This document shows, one piece after another, positions 26,511 through 35,192 of a stretch of 64,000 nucleotides of DNA. A program made the position numbers and the translations under genes. Numbering within the stretch: the first letter of the stretch is position 1; every line of letters begins with the position of its first letter. Origin of the DNA: Magnetococcales bacterium HCHbin5 (GTDB lineage Bacteria > Pseudomonadota > Magnetococcia > Magnetococcales > Magnetaquicoccaceae); the NCBI GenBank assembly GCA_002753505.1, contig PEAG01000003.1, positions 1-64,000 of the forward strand, read 5' to 3'. Below the pieces are notes generated by a model, which was not told the origin of the DNA, did not search any database, and saw only the letters and a program-made list of their open reading frames with translations.

Positions 26511-28985
26511 TCATGCTTCATCATTGACGCGATTCCGATCTTCTGTTGCTCGCCCAGCCGTGTACCGGGCCAATGCGGCCAACAAGGTCTGTTTTTTGAT
26601 CGGTTTGCCCAGATAGTCGTCAAAACCGTTGGCACGGCACCGTTCCGCATCACCCGCCATGGTATGAGCAGAGAGGGCAATGATGGTGACCGGTTTGTGC
26701 TGGGTCTGCTGTTCCCACTGCCGAATCAAAGCCGTCGCCTGCATCCCATTCAACACAGGCATCTCAATATCCATCAACACCAGGTCAAACACTTCATTTT
26801 GCACCCGTTGCACCCCCTCGGACCCGTTACAGGCCATGGCCAACGAGTAGGGGGTGTTGGAGAGATAAATCTCTATCAAGGCACGATTTTCCTCCACATC
26901 TTCCACCAGCAATATTTTCAGCGGCGGAGTCTCCTGCTCGATAGTGTGCGCGGGGGGAGGAGACTCCATCGGTTGCTGTGTGCCATCCACTGCCGCACGC
27001 AAGGGAAGGGTGAAGTGAAATCGACTGCCCTGACCAAATTCACTTTCAACCCGAATCGTGCCCCCCATTCGGCTCAACAACTGTTTGGTGAGGGGCAGGC
27101 CAAGGCCGGTGCCTCCATAACGCCTGGAGATGCCCGCATCGGATTGGCTGAAAAGCTCAAAAATTTTTTCCAAATGTTCCGGTCGAATGCCGATTCCACT
27201 ATCTGATATTGTACATTGCAGATCCGGCGGCTGGTTGTCATTTTGGCCAATGTCAACCACCACCCAGCCATATTCAGTAAATTTTATCGCATTGCCGACC
27301 AGATTGAGCAGACATTGCCGGAATCGCAGGCTGTCTGAAAGGATACGCTCTGGCAGGCGAGGATCCATTCGAAGTTCGAGCGACACCCCCTTTTTGTGGG
27401 CCAATACCTGGAGCATATGCACAACCTCCCCGGCCTCCTTTTGCACGGAAACGGCCTCTTCGACGATTTGCAGCTTGTTTGCCTCAACCTTGCTGAGGTC
27501 CAATATATCGTTGATCAACTGCAACAAATTGTCCCCGGCATTTTTTAACATGGTCATGTAGTGCCGCTGTTCCTGACTCAGCTCGGTACCGAGTACGACA
27601 TCACTCATGCCAAGGATAACATTCATCGGGGTGCGTATTTCGTGGCTCATGGCGGAAAGAAAGTCGGTTTTGGCGCGACTGGCCGCTTCTGCCTGCTCCT
27701 TGGCACGCAGCAATTCGCTCTGGGCCTCTTTCTGGGAAGTGATGTCGGTGATAAAGCCATGCCACAGGGTGGAGCCATCCGGCTCCCGCTCCGGGATGGA
27801 GTCACCAAACAACCAGCGTTCCGTGCCATCGGGGTAGCGTACCCGGAAGGCCTGTTGCCAGGGGCTGAGCTCTCTGGCAGAGCGCAGAATGGAGTCCATG
27901 ACCGCTGCATAATCGTCCGGGTGGGTGCGTTGCAGGACGGCAGTGGCATCCGCATGCACGTCACTGGGTTCCATCCGGTATATGTGGCGAATGGCCTCGC
28001 TGACATAGGGCAGGCAGGAGCTGCCATCGGGATGCAGACGAAACTGGTAAACCAGGCCGGGTACCCGGGAGGCAATTTTGTTCAGCCGCAGATAGGCCTC
28101 CTGGGTGTCGATTTCGAGCCGTCTGCTCTCAGCCCGCAGGGCGGTGATCACCAGGCTGACGACCGTATGGGTCAATATGTAGATCCAGAGGATGAGCAGG
28201 TTGTTTTTTTCATTCATGCTGAATGGGCCGTGCCCGATGGCGGTACCCCAGGCAGAGAGCACCGCGTCTGCCAGTACCGTCACGGAGGCACCGATGATGC
28301 CAAATCGCAAGGCAGCCCACATGACGATCAATACGGGTATATATGCCAACGTAAGATGGTTGGGCGCGAGGAAGATAAACCAGTTCAGACTCAGCAGGAG
28401 GATGGAGACCAGCGCAATTTCCACGCGCTGTTCATGGGTAAACTGGCAGGTTCTCGGAGACAGGGCAATCAGCGGGGGGGCTGCCAGCAGAACGCCAATG
28501 CAGTCTCCCATCCACCAGGTAAACCAGGCCGATTTCAGATCGGATGCGGGCAGAATATCATTCAGCCAAAGCAGAAACGTCCCGCCACTGGCCGATATGG
28601 TCATGCCTGCCATGGCCGTCAAAACCAGCCAGATGACATCAAACTTGTAGTCAAACTCCCAGTGAAAATCGACCCGACGCAACCCGTTTGCTGTCAACAA
28701 CGGCCCCAGGGTATTGCCCACCGCAATACCGGCTGCCAACAGGAGGGAGGAACCAATGCTCAAATTGGTCAACAGCGCACCGAGATAGACCGCCGGCCAG
28801 AGCCCGTTTCCCCAGCGCAGCAGTGCCGCCACGGCAATACCCGTCGGCAACCAGATCAGTGTGATGTGCTGGCCAATGGAGGGGATGGCCAGACCCAGTC
28901 GGCCGGAGAGATAGTAGGCCGATGTCACCAGCAAACAGCGGATGATCCATCGAGATGCAGAAAAGGACGACGACATTATGGCCAT
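26511..28985 (-). CDS. MASE1-type membrane hybrid histidine kinase
   Basis: 824 aa. The N-terminal 300 residues form a multi-helix MASE1 sensor (motifs such as TLIWLPTGIAVAALLRWG and TWWMGDCIGVLLAAPPLIAL). One PAS (about 310-430), HisKA ([10 protein letters not shown], His448), HATPase (GGTGLGLPLT) and a receiver (Asp739, in LVLMDIEMP) follow. It is the last gene of a five-gene minus-strand operon and converges on the multi-PAS kinase with a 15-bp gap. A second in-frame ATG at 28976 is possible; neither start has a strong ribosome site. Confidence 0.92.
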   Translation of the reverse strand: MAIMSSSFSASRWIIRCLLVTSAYYLSGRLGLAIPSIGQHITLIWLPTGIAVAALLRWGNGLWPAVYLGALLTNLSIGSSLLLAAGIAVGNTLGPLLTANGLRRVDFHWEFDYKFDVIWLVLTAMAGMTISASGGTFLLWLNDILPASDLKSAWFTWWMGDCIGVLLAAPPLIALSPRTCQFTHEQRVEIALVSILLLSLNWFIFLAPNHLTLAYIPVLIVMWAALRFGIIGASVTVLADAVLSAWGTAIGHGPFSMNEKNNLLILWIYILTHTVVSLVITALRAESRRLEIDTQEAYLRLNKIASRVPGLVYQFRLHPDGSSCLPYVSEAIRHIYRMEPSDVHADATAVLQRTHPDDYAAVMDSILRSARELSPWQQAFRVRYPDGTERWLFGDSIPEREPDGSTLWHGFITDITSQKEAQSELLRAKEQAEAASRAKTDFLSAMSHEIRTPMNVILGMSDVVLGTELSQEQRHYMTMLKNAGDNLLQLINDILDLSKVEANKLQIVEEAVSVQKEAGEVVHMLQVLAHKKGVSLELRMDPRLPERILSDSLRFRQCLLNLVGNAIKFTEYGWVVVDIGQNDNQPPDLQCTISDSGIGIRPEHLEKIFELFSQSDAGISRRYGGTGLGLPLTKQLLSRMGGTIRVESEFGQGSRFHFTLPLRAAVDGTQQPMESPPPAHTIEQETPPLKILLVEDVEENRALIEIYLSNTPYSLAMACNGSEGVQRVQNEVFDLVLMDIEMPVLNGMQATALIRQWEQQTQHKPVTIIALSAHTMAGDAERCRANGFDDYLGKPIKKQTLLAALARYTAGRATEDRNRVNDEA

Positions 28986-29087
28986 TCCAGAATGCAGTGA
29001 TACCCAGAGAGCGATTCTTCTACACTATCGTGGAACCATTTGCCACCAGAATTCACGCTTGCCGCCGTTCTGCTGGCACAGCCCTGC

Positions 29088-30044
29088 TCAGGCTGTTCCT
29101 GCTGGGCGGCTATCGTCCAGAGGAAGGTTTGTGATTTGACTATAAAACCGGTAGCAGTTTTTTCCCTGCCTCTTTGCCATGTACATGGCATGATCCGCCT
29201 GTTTTAACAGGGGCTCCATTGCCTCACTGTCCTGTGGAAACAGGGCGATTCCTACACTGCCGGAGATGGTGGCCGTATGACCATGGAGATCGAAAGGTCT
29301 GGACAAGGCGGACAAAATTTTACGTGCCACCATCTCGGGGTCCATGGGCAGCGAGAGGCTGGATAAAATCATGGTAAACTCATCACCTCCCATGCGGGCC
29401 ACCGTGTCGGAGCGGCGTACACACTCCTTCAGGCGATCAGCGACCTGGCGCAGCAGGGCATCCCCCGCAGCATGTCCCAGGCTGTCATTGACCTCCTTGA
29501 AGCGGTCCAGGTCTATGAACAGCACAGCCAGATGCTCCTGGTTGCGTCGGGCCAGGGAGAGGGCTCGCTCCAGCCGGTCCATGAACAGGTTACGATTGGG
29601 CAGATCGGTCAGAGTGTCAAAGGTGGCCTGGTAACGTATGGTGGCCTCTGCCTTGCGTCGTTCCATGAAAAGCCGGATGCGTTGCCGCAGCACCGCCCAG
29701 TGAACCGGTTTGGTGACATAATCATCGGCACCGACCTCAAAAGCCCGATCCACTGATTCATCGTCAGACAAGCCAGTCATCATCAGGATCGGCACCCGGG
29801 CACCGCCAGCCAACTTGCGAATGGTGTCACAGGCCGAAAAACCGTCCATGAACGGCATGCTGACATCCAGCAGAATCAGGTCCGGGGATGCCTGGGCGAA
29901 CAGATCAATCGCTCCCTGCCCATCCTGGGCGACGATGATGTCATACCCCTCTTTTTTCAGAAACCTGGACAGTATTGCCAAGATACACTCATCATCATCG
30001 ACGACGAGGATGACGGGATTTTTTGGCATCTCAGCCCACTGCAT
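29088..30044 (-). CDS. Response regulator with diguanylate cyclase (GGDEF) output
   Basis: 318 aa. Receiver (Asp60 in LILLDVSMP) followed by a GGDEF domain that makes cyclic di-GMP from two GTP. The catalytic motif is intact (GGDEF 219-223). The inhibitory I-site is present as RRSD five residues upstream, so feedback inhibition by c-di-GMP is expected. No EAL domain. A G-rich ribosome site precedes ATG 30044; an alternative is ATG 30029. Fourth gene of the operon, so a phosphorelay here probably ends partly in c-di-GMP. Confidence 0.94.
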   Translation of the reverse strand: MQWAEMPKNPVILVVDDDECILAILSRFLKKEGYDIIVAQDGQGAIDLFAQASPDLILLDVSMPFMDGFSACDTIRKLAGGARVPILMMTGLSDDESVDRAFEVGADDYVTKPVHWAVLRQRIRLFMERRKAEATIRYQATFDTLTDLPNRNLFMDRLERALSLARRNQEHLAVLFIDLDRFKEVNDSLGHAAGDALLRQVADRLKECVRRSDTVARMGGDEFTMILSSLSLPMDPEMVARKILSALSRPFDLHGHTATISGSVGIALFPQDSEAMEPLLKQADHAMYMAKRQGKNCYRFYSQITNLPLDDSRPAGTA

Positions 30045-30081
30045 GGTAAACGCCCCCCTGGCTGCCTCTCATAAGCATCCC

Positions 30082-30588
30082 TTACCCACGCAGAGGCGCA
30101 CTGGCCGTTTTCTGAAAGAATGGAGGCGGAGGGCCGGATGCCGCACAATATTTTTTTAATTCCCGATGTGCCCAGGCGCCGGCTGCAATCAACTGCCCGA
30201 CCAAAGGTTCGGCCTCGGCGAGTCTGCCCGTCCGACCAATGGCCTCCAGGTTGGCAGCCACCTGCCCCATCTGGGTGAGGCCAAGCTGTTTGCAAACACT
30301 TTTGAAGGAGTGACTCTCCCTGGCCAGCAGTTCCGGGTCATTTGCCTGCAGTGCCAGACTGATTTTTTCCGGACGGGCCAGCATTCCAGCCTGGAAGTGT
30401 TGCATAACCGTGGAAAAACTGTCACCCAGCTCTTGCTTCATCTCGGTCAGCATGGCAAAGTCCAGGGTGTTGCCACTGTCTGAATTGCGAGTATCACACT
30501 CCTGGAGGGCCATCGGCCCGCTTGGAACCGGCCGCAACGGTCCCGCTCCGGTATCCGGGCTGTTTTGTGCGGGTTGAGTATTGTTCAT
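30082..30588 (-). CDS. Stand-alone histidine phosphotransfer (Hpt) protein
   Basis: 168 aa. Residues 40-150 form an Hpt four-helix bundle with motif HSFKSVCKQLG (phospho-acceptor His93). A Pro/Ser-rich head and a Pro-rich tail flank it. It starts 2 bp after the receiver gene's stop, with GAGG in the coding tail of that gene. The probable role is to shuttle phosphate between hybrid-kinase receivers and the separate receivers of this operon. Confidence 0.9.
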   Translation of the reverse strand: MNNTQPAQNSPDTGAGPLRPVPSGPMALQECDTRNSDSGNTLDFAMLTEMKQELGDSFSTVMQHFQAGMLARPEKISLALQANDPELLARESHSFKSVCKQLGLTQMGQVAANLEAIGRTGRLAEAEPLVGQLIAAGAWAHRELKKYCAASGPPPPFFQKTASAPLRG

Positions 30589-30590
30589 CT

Positions 30591-30989
30591 CTATGCCTCT
30601 TTTCTGATTGGGCTGTTTGTGGGTTGAAGAGCCCGTGCAACCTTTCTGATCACATCCGCCGTGCGAAAAGGTTTGGCAATGACATCAACCGCTCCGAACC
30701 CTCGCGCCATCCTGAGGCTTAATTGTGCATTCATCGCCTTGTACCCACCGGAAATGGCGATAATCTTGCTGTCCGGGTAACGACTCAGGATGGATGTCAG
30801 CAGATCCATACCGTCCATCTCCGGCATGAAGATGTCGGTGATGATCAGATCTACAGAATTTTTTTTCAAAATTTGCAATGCTGTCCGGCCATTATCCGCT
30901 TCTATGACCGTGTGATTGACACGTCTCAGAACGCCGGACAGTAACGCCCGCATCAGTTCGTCATCATCTACTAGCAGAATATGAGCCAT
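30591..30989 (-). CDS. Single-domain response regulator (CheY-like)
   Basis: 132-aa receiver without output domain: acidic pocket VDDDE, phospho-acceptor Asp52 (IITDIFMP), Ser/Thr in IAISGG and Lys in IAKPFRT. Paralogue of the next upstream receiver (31028-31405), with which it shares the TDIFMP and ISKPFK-type motifs. Probably a phosphate carrier or target in a relay with the adjacent Hpt protein. Confidence 0.93.
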   Translation of the reverse strand: MAHILLVDDDELMRALLSGVLRRVNHTVIEADNGRTALQILKKNSVDLIITDIFMPEMDGMDLLTSILSRYPDSKIIAISGGYKAMNAQLSLRMARGFGAVDVIAKPFRTADVIRKVARALQPTNSPIRKEA

Positions 30990-31027
30990 GTTCGTTTACC
31001 TCTTGGGAAAGTGAGGCAAAATTGCCC

Positions 31028-31405
31028 CTATGGTGCCTCCTGGAGAACACTGGCAACGGTATGAATCACCTCATTCATCTTGAAAGGTTTACTGATCAAG
31101 CCTATCGCCCCCAATTTTTCCGCCACACCCAACGCCAAACTTTGACTCATGCCTGATCCTCCACCAGACATCGCAATGATTTTGTGGTCCGGACGCTCTT
31201 TCAGGAGCAGAGAGAGCAGCTCCAGACCATCCATCATTGGCATGAATATATCGGTGATAAAGAGATCAATATGATGCCGCGCCACCTGTTCCAGGCACTC
31301 CAGCCCACTGCCAGCCTCCTGTACCGTGTAGCCAGCACGTTTCAGCAGTTCACTCAGATAGATGCGGGAAAGGTCATCGTCATCAACCACCATGATACAA
31401 GCCAT
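31028..31405 (-). CDS. Single-domain response regulator (CheY-like)
   Basis: 125 aa. The ATG at 31405 was chosen for the strong AGGAGGAG ribosome site seven bases upstream; the open frame runs 32 codons further. Receiver with VDDDD pocket, Asp52 (FITDIFMP), Ser in AMSGG and Lys in ISKPFK. First gene of a five-gene operon (REC, REC, Hpt, REC-GGDEF, MASE1 kinase), 96 bases downstream of a shared promoter-like element. Confidence 0.93.
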   Translation of the reverse strand: MACIMVVDDDDLSRIYLSELLKRAGYTVQEAGSGLECLEQVARHHIDLFITDIFMPMMDGLELLSLLLKERPDHKIIAMSGGGSGMSQSLALGVAEKLGAIGLISKPFKMNEVIHTVASVLQEAP

Positions 31406-31501
31406 TTTTTGCTCCTCCTGACCGACCACTCTGCGCATGCTAAAAGTTTTTTCAGGCAGCTCAAACGCAACCGGACACATCTTTGAGAGGCTGACGTCCA
31501 C

Positions 31502-31530
31502 ATTATTTTCAATTTATGCTTACATTGCAA
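31502..31530 (-). promoter_or_regulatory. Shared promoter-like element, copy 2 (five-gene relay operon)
   Basis: Read on the minus strand: TTGCAA (31530-31525), spacer TGTAAGCATAAATTGAA (17 bases), AATAAT (31507-31502), 96 bases before the ATG at 31405. It matches the element at 17374-17402 in 26 of 29 positions, including most of the spacer. That is more than promoter boxes alone require and suggests a common operator. Confidence 0.65.
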
Positions 31531-31691
31531 GAAAAATTCACTCAAGAGCTGTTTTTTTTCTGAAATTTCTTGCTTTGCATACATAGATCTCTTACTGTAT
31601 TTCCTGTGTTTGCTTTATTTGCAAGATTGTGCTGCCGGGACAGGGTGGCCGAAAAGTATGCAGAACACTTGGTTACACAGGTGAAACAATC

Positions 31692-32324
31692 ATGAACATG
31701 AAGGAACCAGCTGATTTATCTGACATCGTCATCACCACATCCAAGGCGGCTCAGTTGCTGGGCGTCTCCCAGCGAACCGTGCATTATTGGATGGATCGAG
31801 GTGCCATAAAATTCTGGAAAACAGCGGGGGGCCATTTCCGCATTCCCATGAGTTCCATCAATCAGATGCTGGCGAGGCGTCAGGAGGAGTTGTCGGAGTC
31901 GGATCAGCCTGCCATTACTGTTTTGCTGGTAGAGGATGATGTGGATTTGCAGGAGATCGCCAAAGAGGTCGTGACCAATTGGGGCTGGCCGGTGCGACTT
32001 GTGGTGGCAGGCAATGGTTTTGACGGTTTGATACAGATGGGCATGCACAGGCCTGAGGTGATCATCACGGATTTGTTGATGCCTGCCATGGATGGGTTTC
32101 AGATGATCAAAAGTCTCAGGGGGGTGCCGGACCTCAGTGCATCGCGCATCGTTGTGGTGACGGGGATGGATGACCAGCAGATCGCAGCCAGCGGCGGTCT
32201 GCCGGATGAGGTGGAGCTGCTGCACAAGCCGACCCCTTACGATCGGCTGAAAGAGATTGTACGGGATGTTTTGCGCAACCACAGCCGGGGCAAATATGCC
32301 GTGACCCGGGCCAAATCCGTTTAG
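31692..32324 (+). CDS. Response regulator with N-terminal excisionase/MerR-type HTH
   Basis: 210 aa. ATG 31692 (AGGTG upstream) was chosen over the open frame beginning at 31629. Residues 14-62 form a small winged HTH of the excisionase/MerR type (SKAAQLLGVSQRTVHYWMDR, then GGHFRIP). Residues 76-200 are a receiver with Asp127 (VIITDLLMP), Thr in VVVTGMD and Lys in LLHKPTP. The order DNA-binding then receiver is the reverse of OmpR or NarL regulators. It is the only DNA-binding regulator in the signalling island and is transcribed alone, divergently from the relay operon. It is a candidate regulator of the four shared promoter elements; this is inference. Confidence 0.9.
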   Translation: MNMKEPADLSDIVITTSKAAQLLGVSQRTVHYWMDRGAIKFWKTAGGHFRIPMSSINQMLARRQEELSESDQPAITVLLVEDDVDLQEIAKEVVTNWGWPVRLVVAGNGFDGLIQMGMHRPEVIITDLLMPAMDGFQMIKSLRGVPDLSASRIVVVTGMDDQQIAASGGLPDEVELLHKPTPYDRLKEIVRDVLRNHSRGKYAVTRAKSV

Positions 32325-32368
32325 GAGCATCAGGGTTGTGCTTTTGTTTGCAGCCGTGCTGAAGGGGG

Positions 32369-34735
32369 TCAAGCCATCGTGGAAGCGAGAAACTGTTCCA
32401 GTTCCCGTTGGACGCGCCGGCCCTCCGTCAGAATCTCCTCCAACATGGCCGGGATTTTTTCTGTGGCACCGCCCTGCGCCACATGCCGCTCCAGGTTGGC
32501 ACAACATCCGGCAAACCGTGCTGCTCCGTAGGTGGCCGAGGTTCCTTTCAGCTTGTGGGAAGCCTGCCGCAATGCCTCCCAGTCCTTTGCCTGCCAGGCA
32601 GCGGAGAGCGCGTCCAGTCGGGCCGGAAAATTTTTCAGGAACAACGATACAACCCGCTCAAATCCCGGCCCGGTCTCCTCTCGCAGTTGATCGAGGAGGG
32701 GGAGACGGATGGCGTCGGATTCCGTTGGTGTGCCGTCAGGGGTGGGGAGTGTCGTCGTCGGGTTTGCAGCCGAACCTTTGCGGGCAAAATGATCGATGGC
32801 CTCCAGCAAACTGGAGCGGCGCAGCGGTTTGCAAAGATGGCGGTCACAACCGGCGGCCAACGTCTCCTCCATCTCCTCCTTCATGGCATTGGCCGTCAGT
32901 GCAATGATCGGGGTGCGGCTCATGTTTCTGGCCGCCTCAATGGACCGAATGTGCCGGGTTGCTTCCAAACCGTCCATGCCAGGCATCATCATGTCCATGA
33001 ACACCAGGTCAAAGGCTTGGGCGTTGAACAGTGCAATGGCCTCTGTGCCGCTGGTCGCTCCCACGATCCGGTGGGGGCTGTTGGCCAGAAAAGCCTCAAC
33101 CACCAACCGGTTGTCTTCCACGTCATCCACCAATAAAATCCGCAGACTGGCTGCCGGGTCAGCCGACGGCAAAAGCTGATCTGTGCCGGTGACTCCGGCC
33201 GGGGCCTGTGCCGCAGGTGCTGCCTCAACCCATGGCAACCGTGCGGTAAAACGGAACACGCTGCCTTGACCCACCCGGCTCTCCACCCAAATCTTGCCCT
33301 TCATCATTTCAACCAGTTGGCAACAGATGCTCAACCCCAATCCCGTGCCGCCAAAGCGACGGGTGGTGGAGTTCTCCGCCTGAACAAAGGGTTGAAAAAT
33401 GGTGTCCAGTCTGTTGTCCGGGATGCCGATTCCCGTGTCTGAGACGGCAAAGCTTATTTGATCATCGGACCCGGTCTCAACCTGCAATGAAATACGTCCC
33501 TGCTCGGTAAACTTGACCGCATTGCTCAAAAGGTTGAGCAAAATCTGGCGCAGACGCTGGGGGTCGCCCTGCACCTGTGCCGGCAAATCTGTCGCCAACG
33601 AACAACTCAACGCAATGCCCTTGGCACGGGCGGTCTCGGCCACAATGGCCATCGCCTGCCGGGCCTCTTCCGCCGGAGAAAAGCGTATGCTTTCCAGATT
33701 CAGTTGGCCCGCTTCAATCTTGGAAAGGTCCAGAATATCGTTGATCAGTGCCATGAGGCTGTTGCCAGCCCTGTTGGCAATGGCCAGAAACCTTTTTTCC
33801 TGCTGGGAGAGACGTGGTGAGAGCAGCAACATCTCTCCCATGCCCAGAATGGTATTCATGGGGGTGCGGATTTCATGGCTCATGGTGGCGAGAAAACGGC
33901 TTTTGGCCTGATTGGCCGCTTCGGCCTCCTGTTTTGCCGCCCGCATGGCCTGTTCAAGCAGCGTGCGCTCGGTAATGTCGATCACAACGCCATTCCAAAC
34001 GCTGTCGCCACTCCTTTCCAGACGGGGAACCGATTCAATGTGAATCCAGCGAACCTGGCCGGCCACCAGAAAACGCCCGATCCACAAAAACGGTTGCCGT
34101 TTTTCGCCAGCCTCCTGGTTGAGACGGATAAAGTTTTCCAACTCCTCGGGATGAACCGCCTTGAACGCATGGGCAGCATCACGCAGCACAGCCTGACGGT
34201 CAAGGCCCAACAGACGACAAAAAGGCTCACTGACATACTCAAAAGTCATACTGCCGTTGGCACGGATGCGAAAGGTATAAATGCCAACCGGGATGCGTGC
34301 TGTCAGCTCCTCATAGGCTTTGCGCAACCTGTCGGATTCGGCCCGGCTGTTGTACAGTCGCAAAAACAGGCTGACCTTGGCACGCAACACCTCCTCATTG
34401 ATGGGCTTTTCGATATAGTCAATCGCACCGGATCGATACCCCTCAATGCGATGGGCGGCATCCCGGTAGGCTGCTGTAATGAACAGGATGGGTACCTCTT
34501 TGGTCCGCTCCAATGTTTGCGCAATGCGCGCCACCTCAAATCCATCCATCCCGGGCATGCTGACATCCAGCAACATCAGTGCAATGTCAAACTCCAACAT
34601 CAGTCCAAGGGCTGCATTGCCAGACAGTGCCTCAATAATATGGGCGTCCATCGGGGACAAAACAGCCCGCAACGCCTTCAGGTTGGCGGGCTTGTCATCC
34701 ACAATCAATATGTTGGGCTGTATTGCCTCATCCAT
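32369..34735 (-). CDS. Soluble hybrid kinase REC-PAS-HisKA-HATPase-REC-Hpt
   Basis: 788 aa. ATG 34735 has GAGGAG seven bases upstream. N-terminal receiver (Asp57), one PAS (about 145-265), HisKA ([10 protein letters not shown], His287), HATPase (GGTGLGLSIC), second receiver (LVFMDMMMPGMDG) and a C-terminal Hpt domain with HKLKGTSATYG. The full internal relay His-Asp-His is present, so the final target could be any free receiver nearby. No membrane segment. Third gene of a minus-strand operon, 41 bp after a CheY-like gene. Confidence 0.93.
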   Translation of the reverse strand: MDEAIQPNILIVDDKPANLKALRAVLSPMDAHIIEALSGNAALGLMLEFDIALMLLDVSMPGMDGFEVARIAQTLERTKEVPILFITAAYRDAAHRIEGYRSGAIDYIEKPINEEVLRAKVSLFLRLYNSRAESDRLRKAYEELTARIPVGIYTFRIRANGSMTFEYVSEPFCRLLGLDRQAVLRDAAHAFKAVHPEELENFIRLNQEAGEKRQPFLWIGRFLVAGQVRWIHIESVPRLERSGDSVWNGVVIDITERTLLEQAMRAAKQEAEAANQAKSRFLATMSHEIRTPMNTILGMGEMLLLSPRLSQQEKRFLAIANRAGNSLMALINDILDLSKIEAGQLNLESIRFSPAEEARQAMAIVAETARAKGIALSCSLATDLPAQVQGDPQRLRQILLNLLSNAVKFTEQGRISLQVETGSDDQISFAVSDTGIGIPDNRLDTIFQPFVQAENSTTRRFGGTGLGLSICCQLVEMMKGKIWVESRVGQGSVFRFTARLPWVEAAPAAQAPAGVTGTDQLLPSADPAASLRILLVDDVEDNRLVVEAFLANSPHRIVGATSGTEAIALFNAQAFDLVFMDMMMPGMDGLEATRHIRSIEAARNMSRTPIIALTANAMKEEMEETLAAGCDRHLCKPLRRSSLLEAIDHFARKGSAANPTTTLPTPDGTPTESDAIRLPLLDQLREETGPGFERVVSLFLKNFPARLDALSAAWQAKDWEALRQASHKLKGTSATYGAARFAGCCANLERHVAQGGATEKIPAMLEEILTEGRRVQRELEQFLASTMA

Positions 34736-34776
34736 GGCTCTGCTCCTCACAGGTAACCCAGACTCCGTTACCACAC

Positions 34777-35181
34777 CTAGATAAGGCCATGATTTTTCAT
34801 CTTTTCCAACAACTCATCCCGGGTAACGGGTTTCGTGAGATAGCCATTACAATGTCCTTTCTTGAAAGCGGTGATGAAGGTTATGGGATCATCCAGACTG
34901 GTTTGCATGATAATGCAAGCAAAATCCTTGGTATTCAAAGTGGGGCCGTACACCCGCCTTTCCATCAAACGCATCTGCACCAGGGCCTGTTGGCCGTCCA
35001 TGAAGGGCATTTCAATATCCAACAGCACCAGTCGAAAGGGATCCTTGCGCTCCAGTGCCTCGGCAAAGGCCTGAACAGCCTGCTCACCATCTTCAACCAC
35101 AACGCACTCACCAAACGGTTGCAGCATGGCATGCAGGGTTGCCCGGTAAATTTTCTGATCGTCGGCAATTAAAATTTTCAT
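34777..35181 (-). CDS. Single-domain response regulator (CheY-like)
   Basis: 134-aa receiver: IADDQ pocket, Asp55 (LVLLDIEMPFMDG) and Lys in YLTKPVT. AGGTGAAG precedes the start. It lies 11 bp after the REC-kinase gene and before the REC-PAS-kinase gene, so it is a likely phosphorylation target of one or both. Confidence 0.92.
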   Translation of the reverse strand: MKILIADDQKIYRATLHAMLQPFGECVVVEDGEQAVQAFAEALERKDPFRLVLLDIEMPFMDGQQALVQMRLMERRVYGPTLNTKDFACIIMQTSLDDPITFITAFKKGHCNGYLTKPVTRDELLEKMKNHGLI

Positions 35182-35192
35182 ATAAACTTCAC

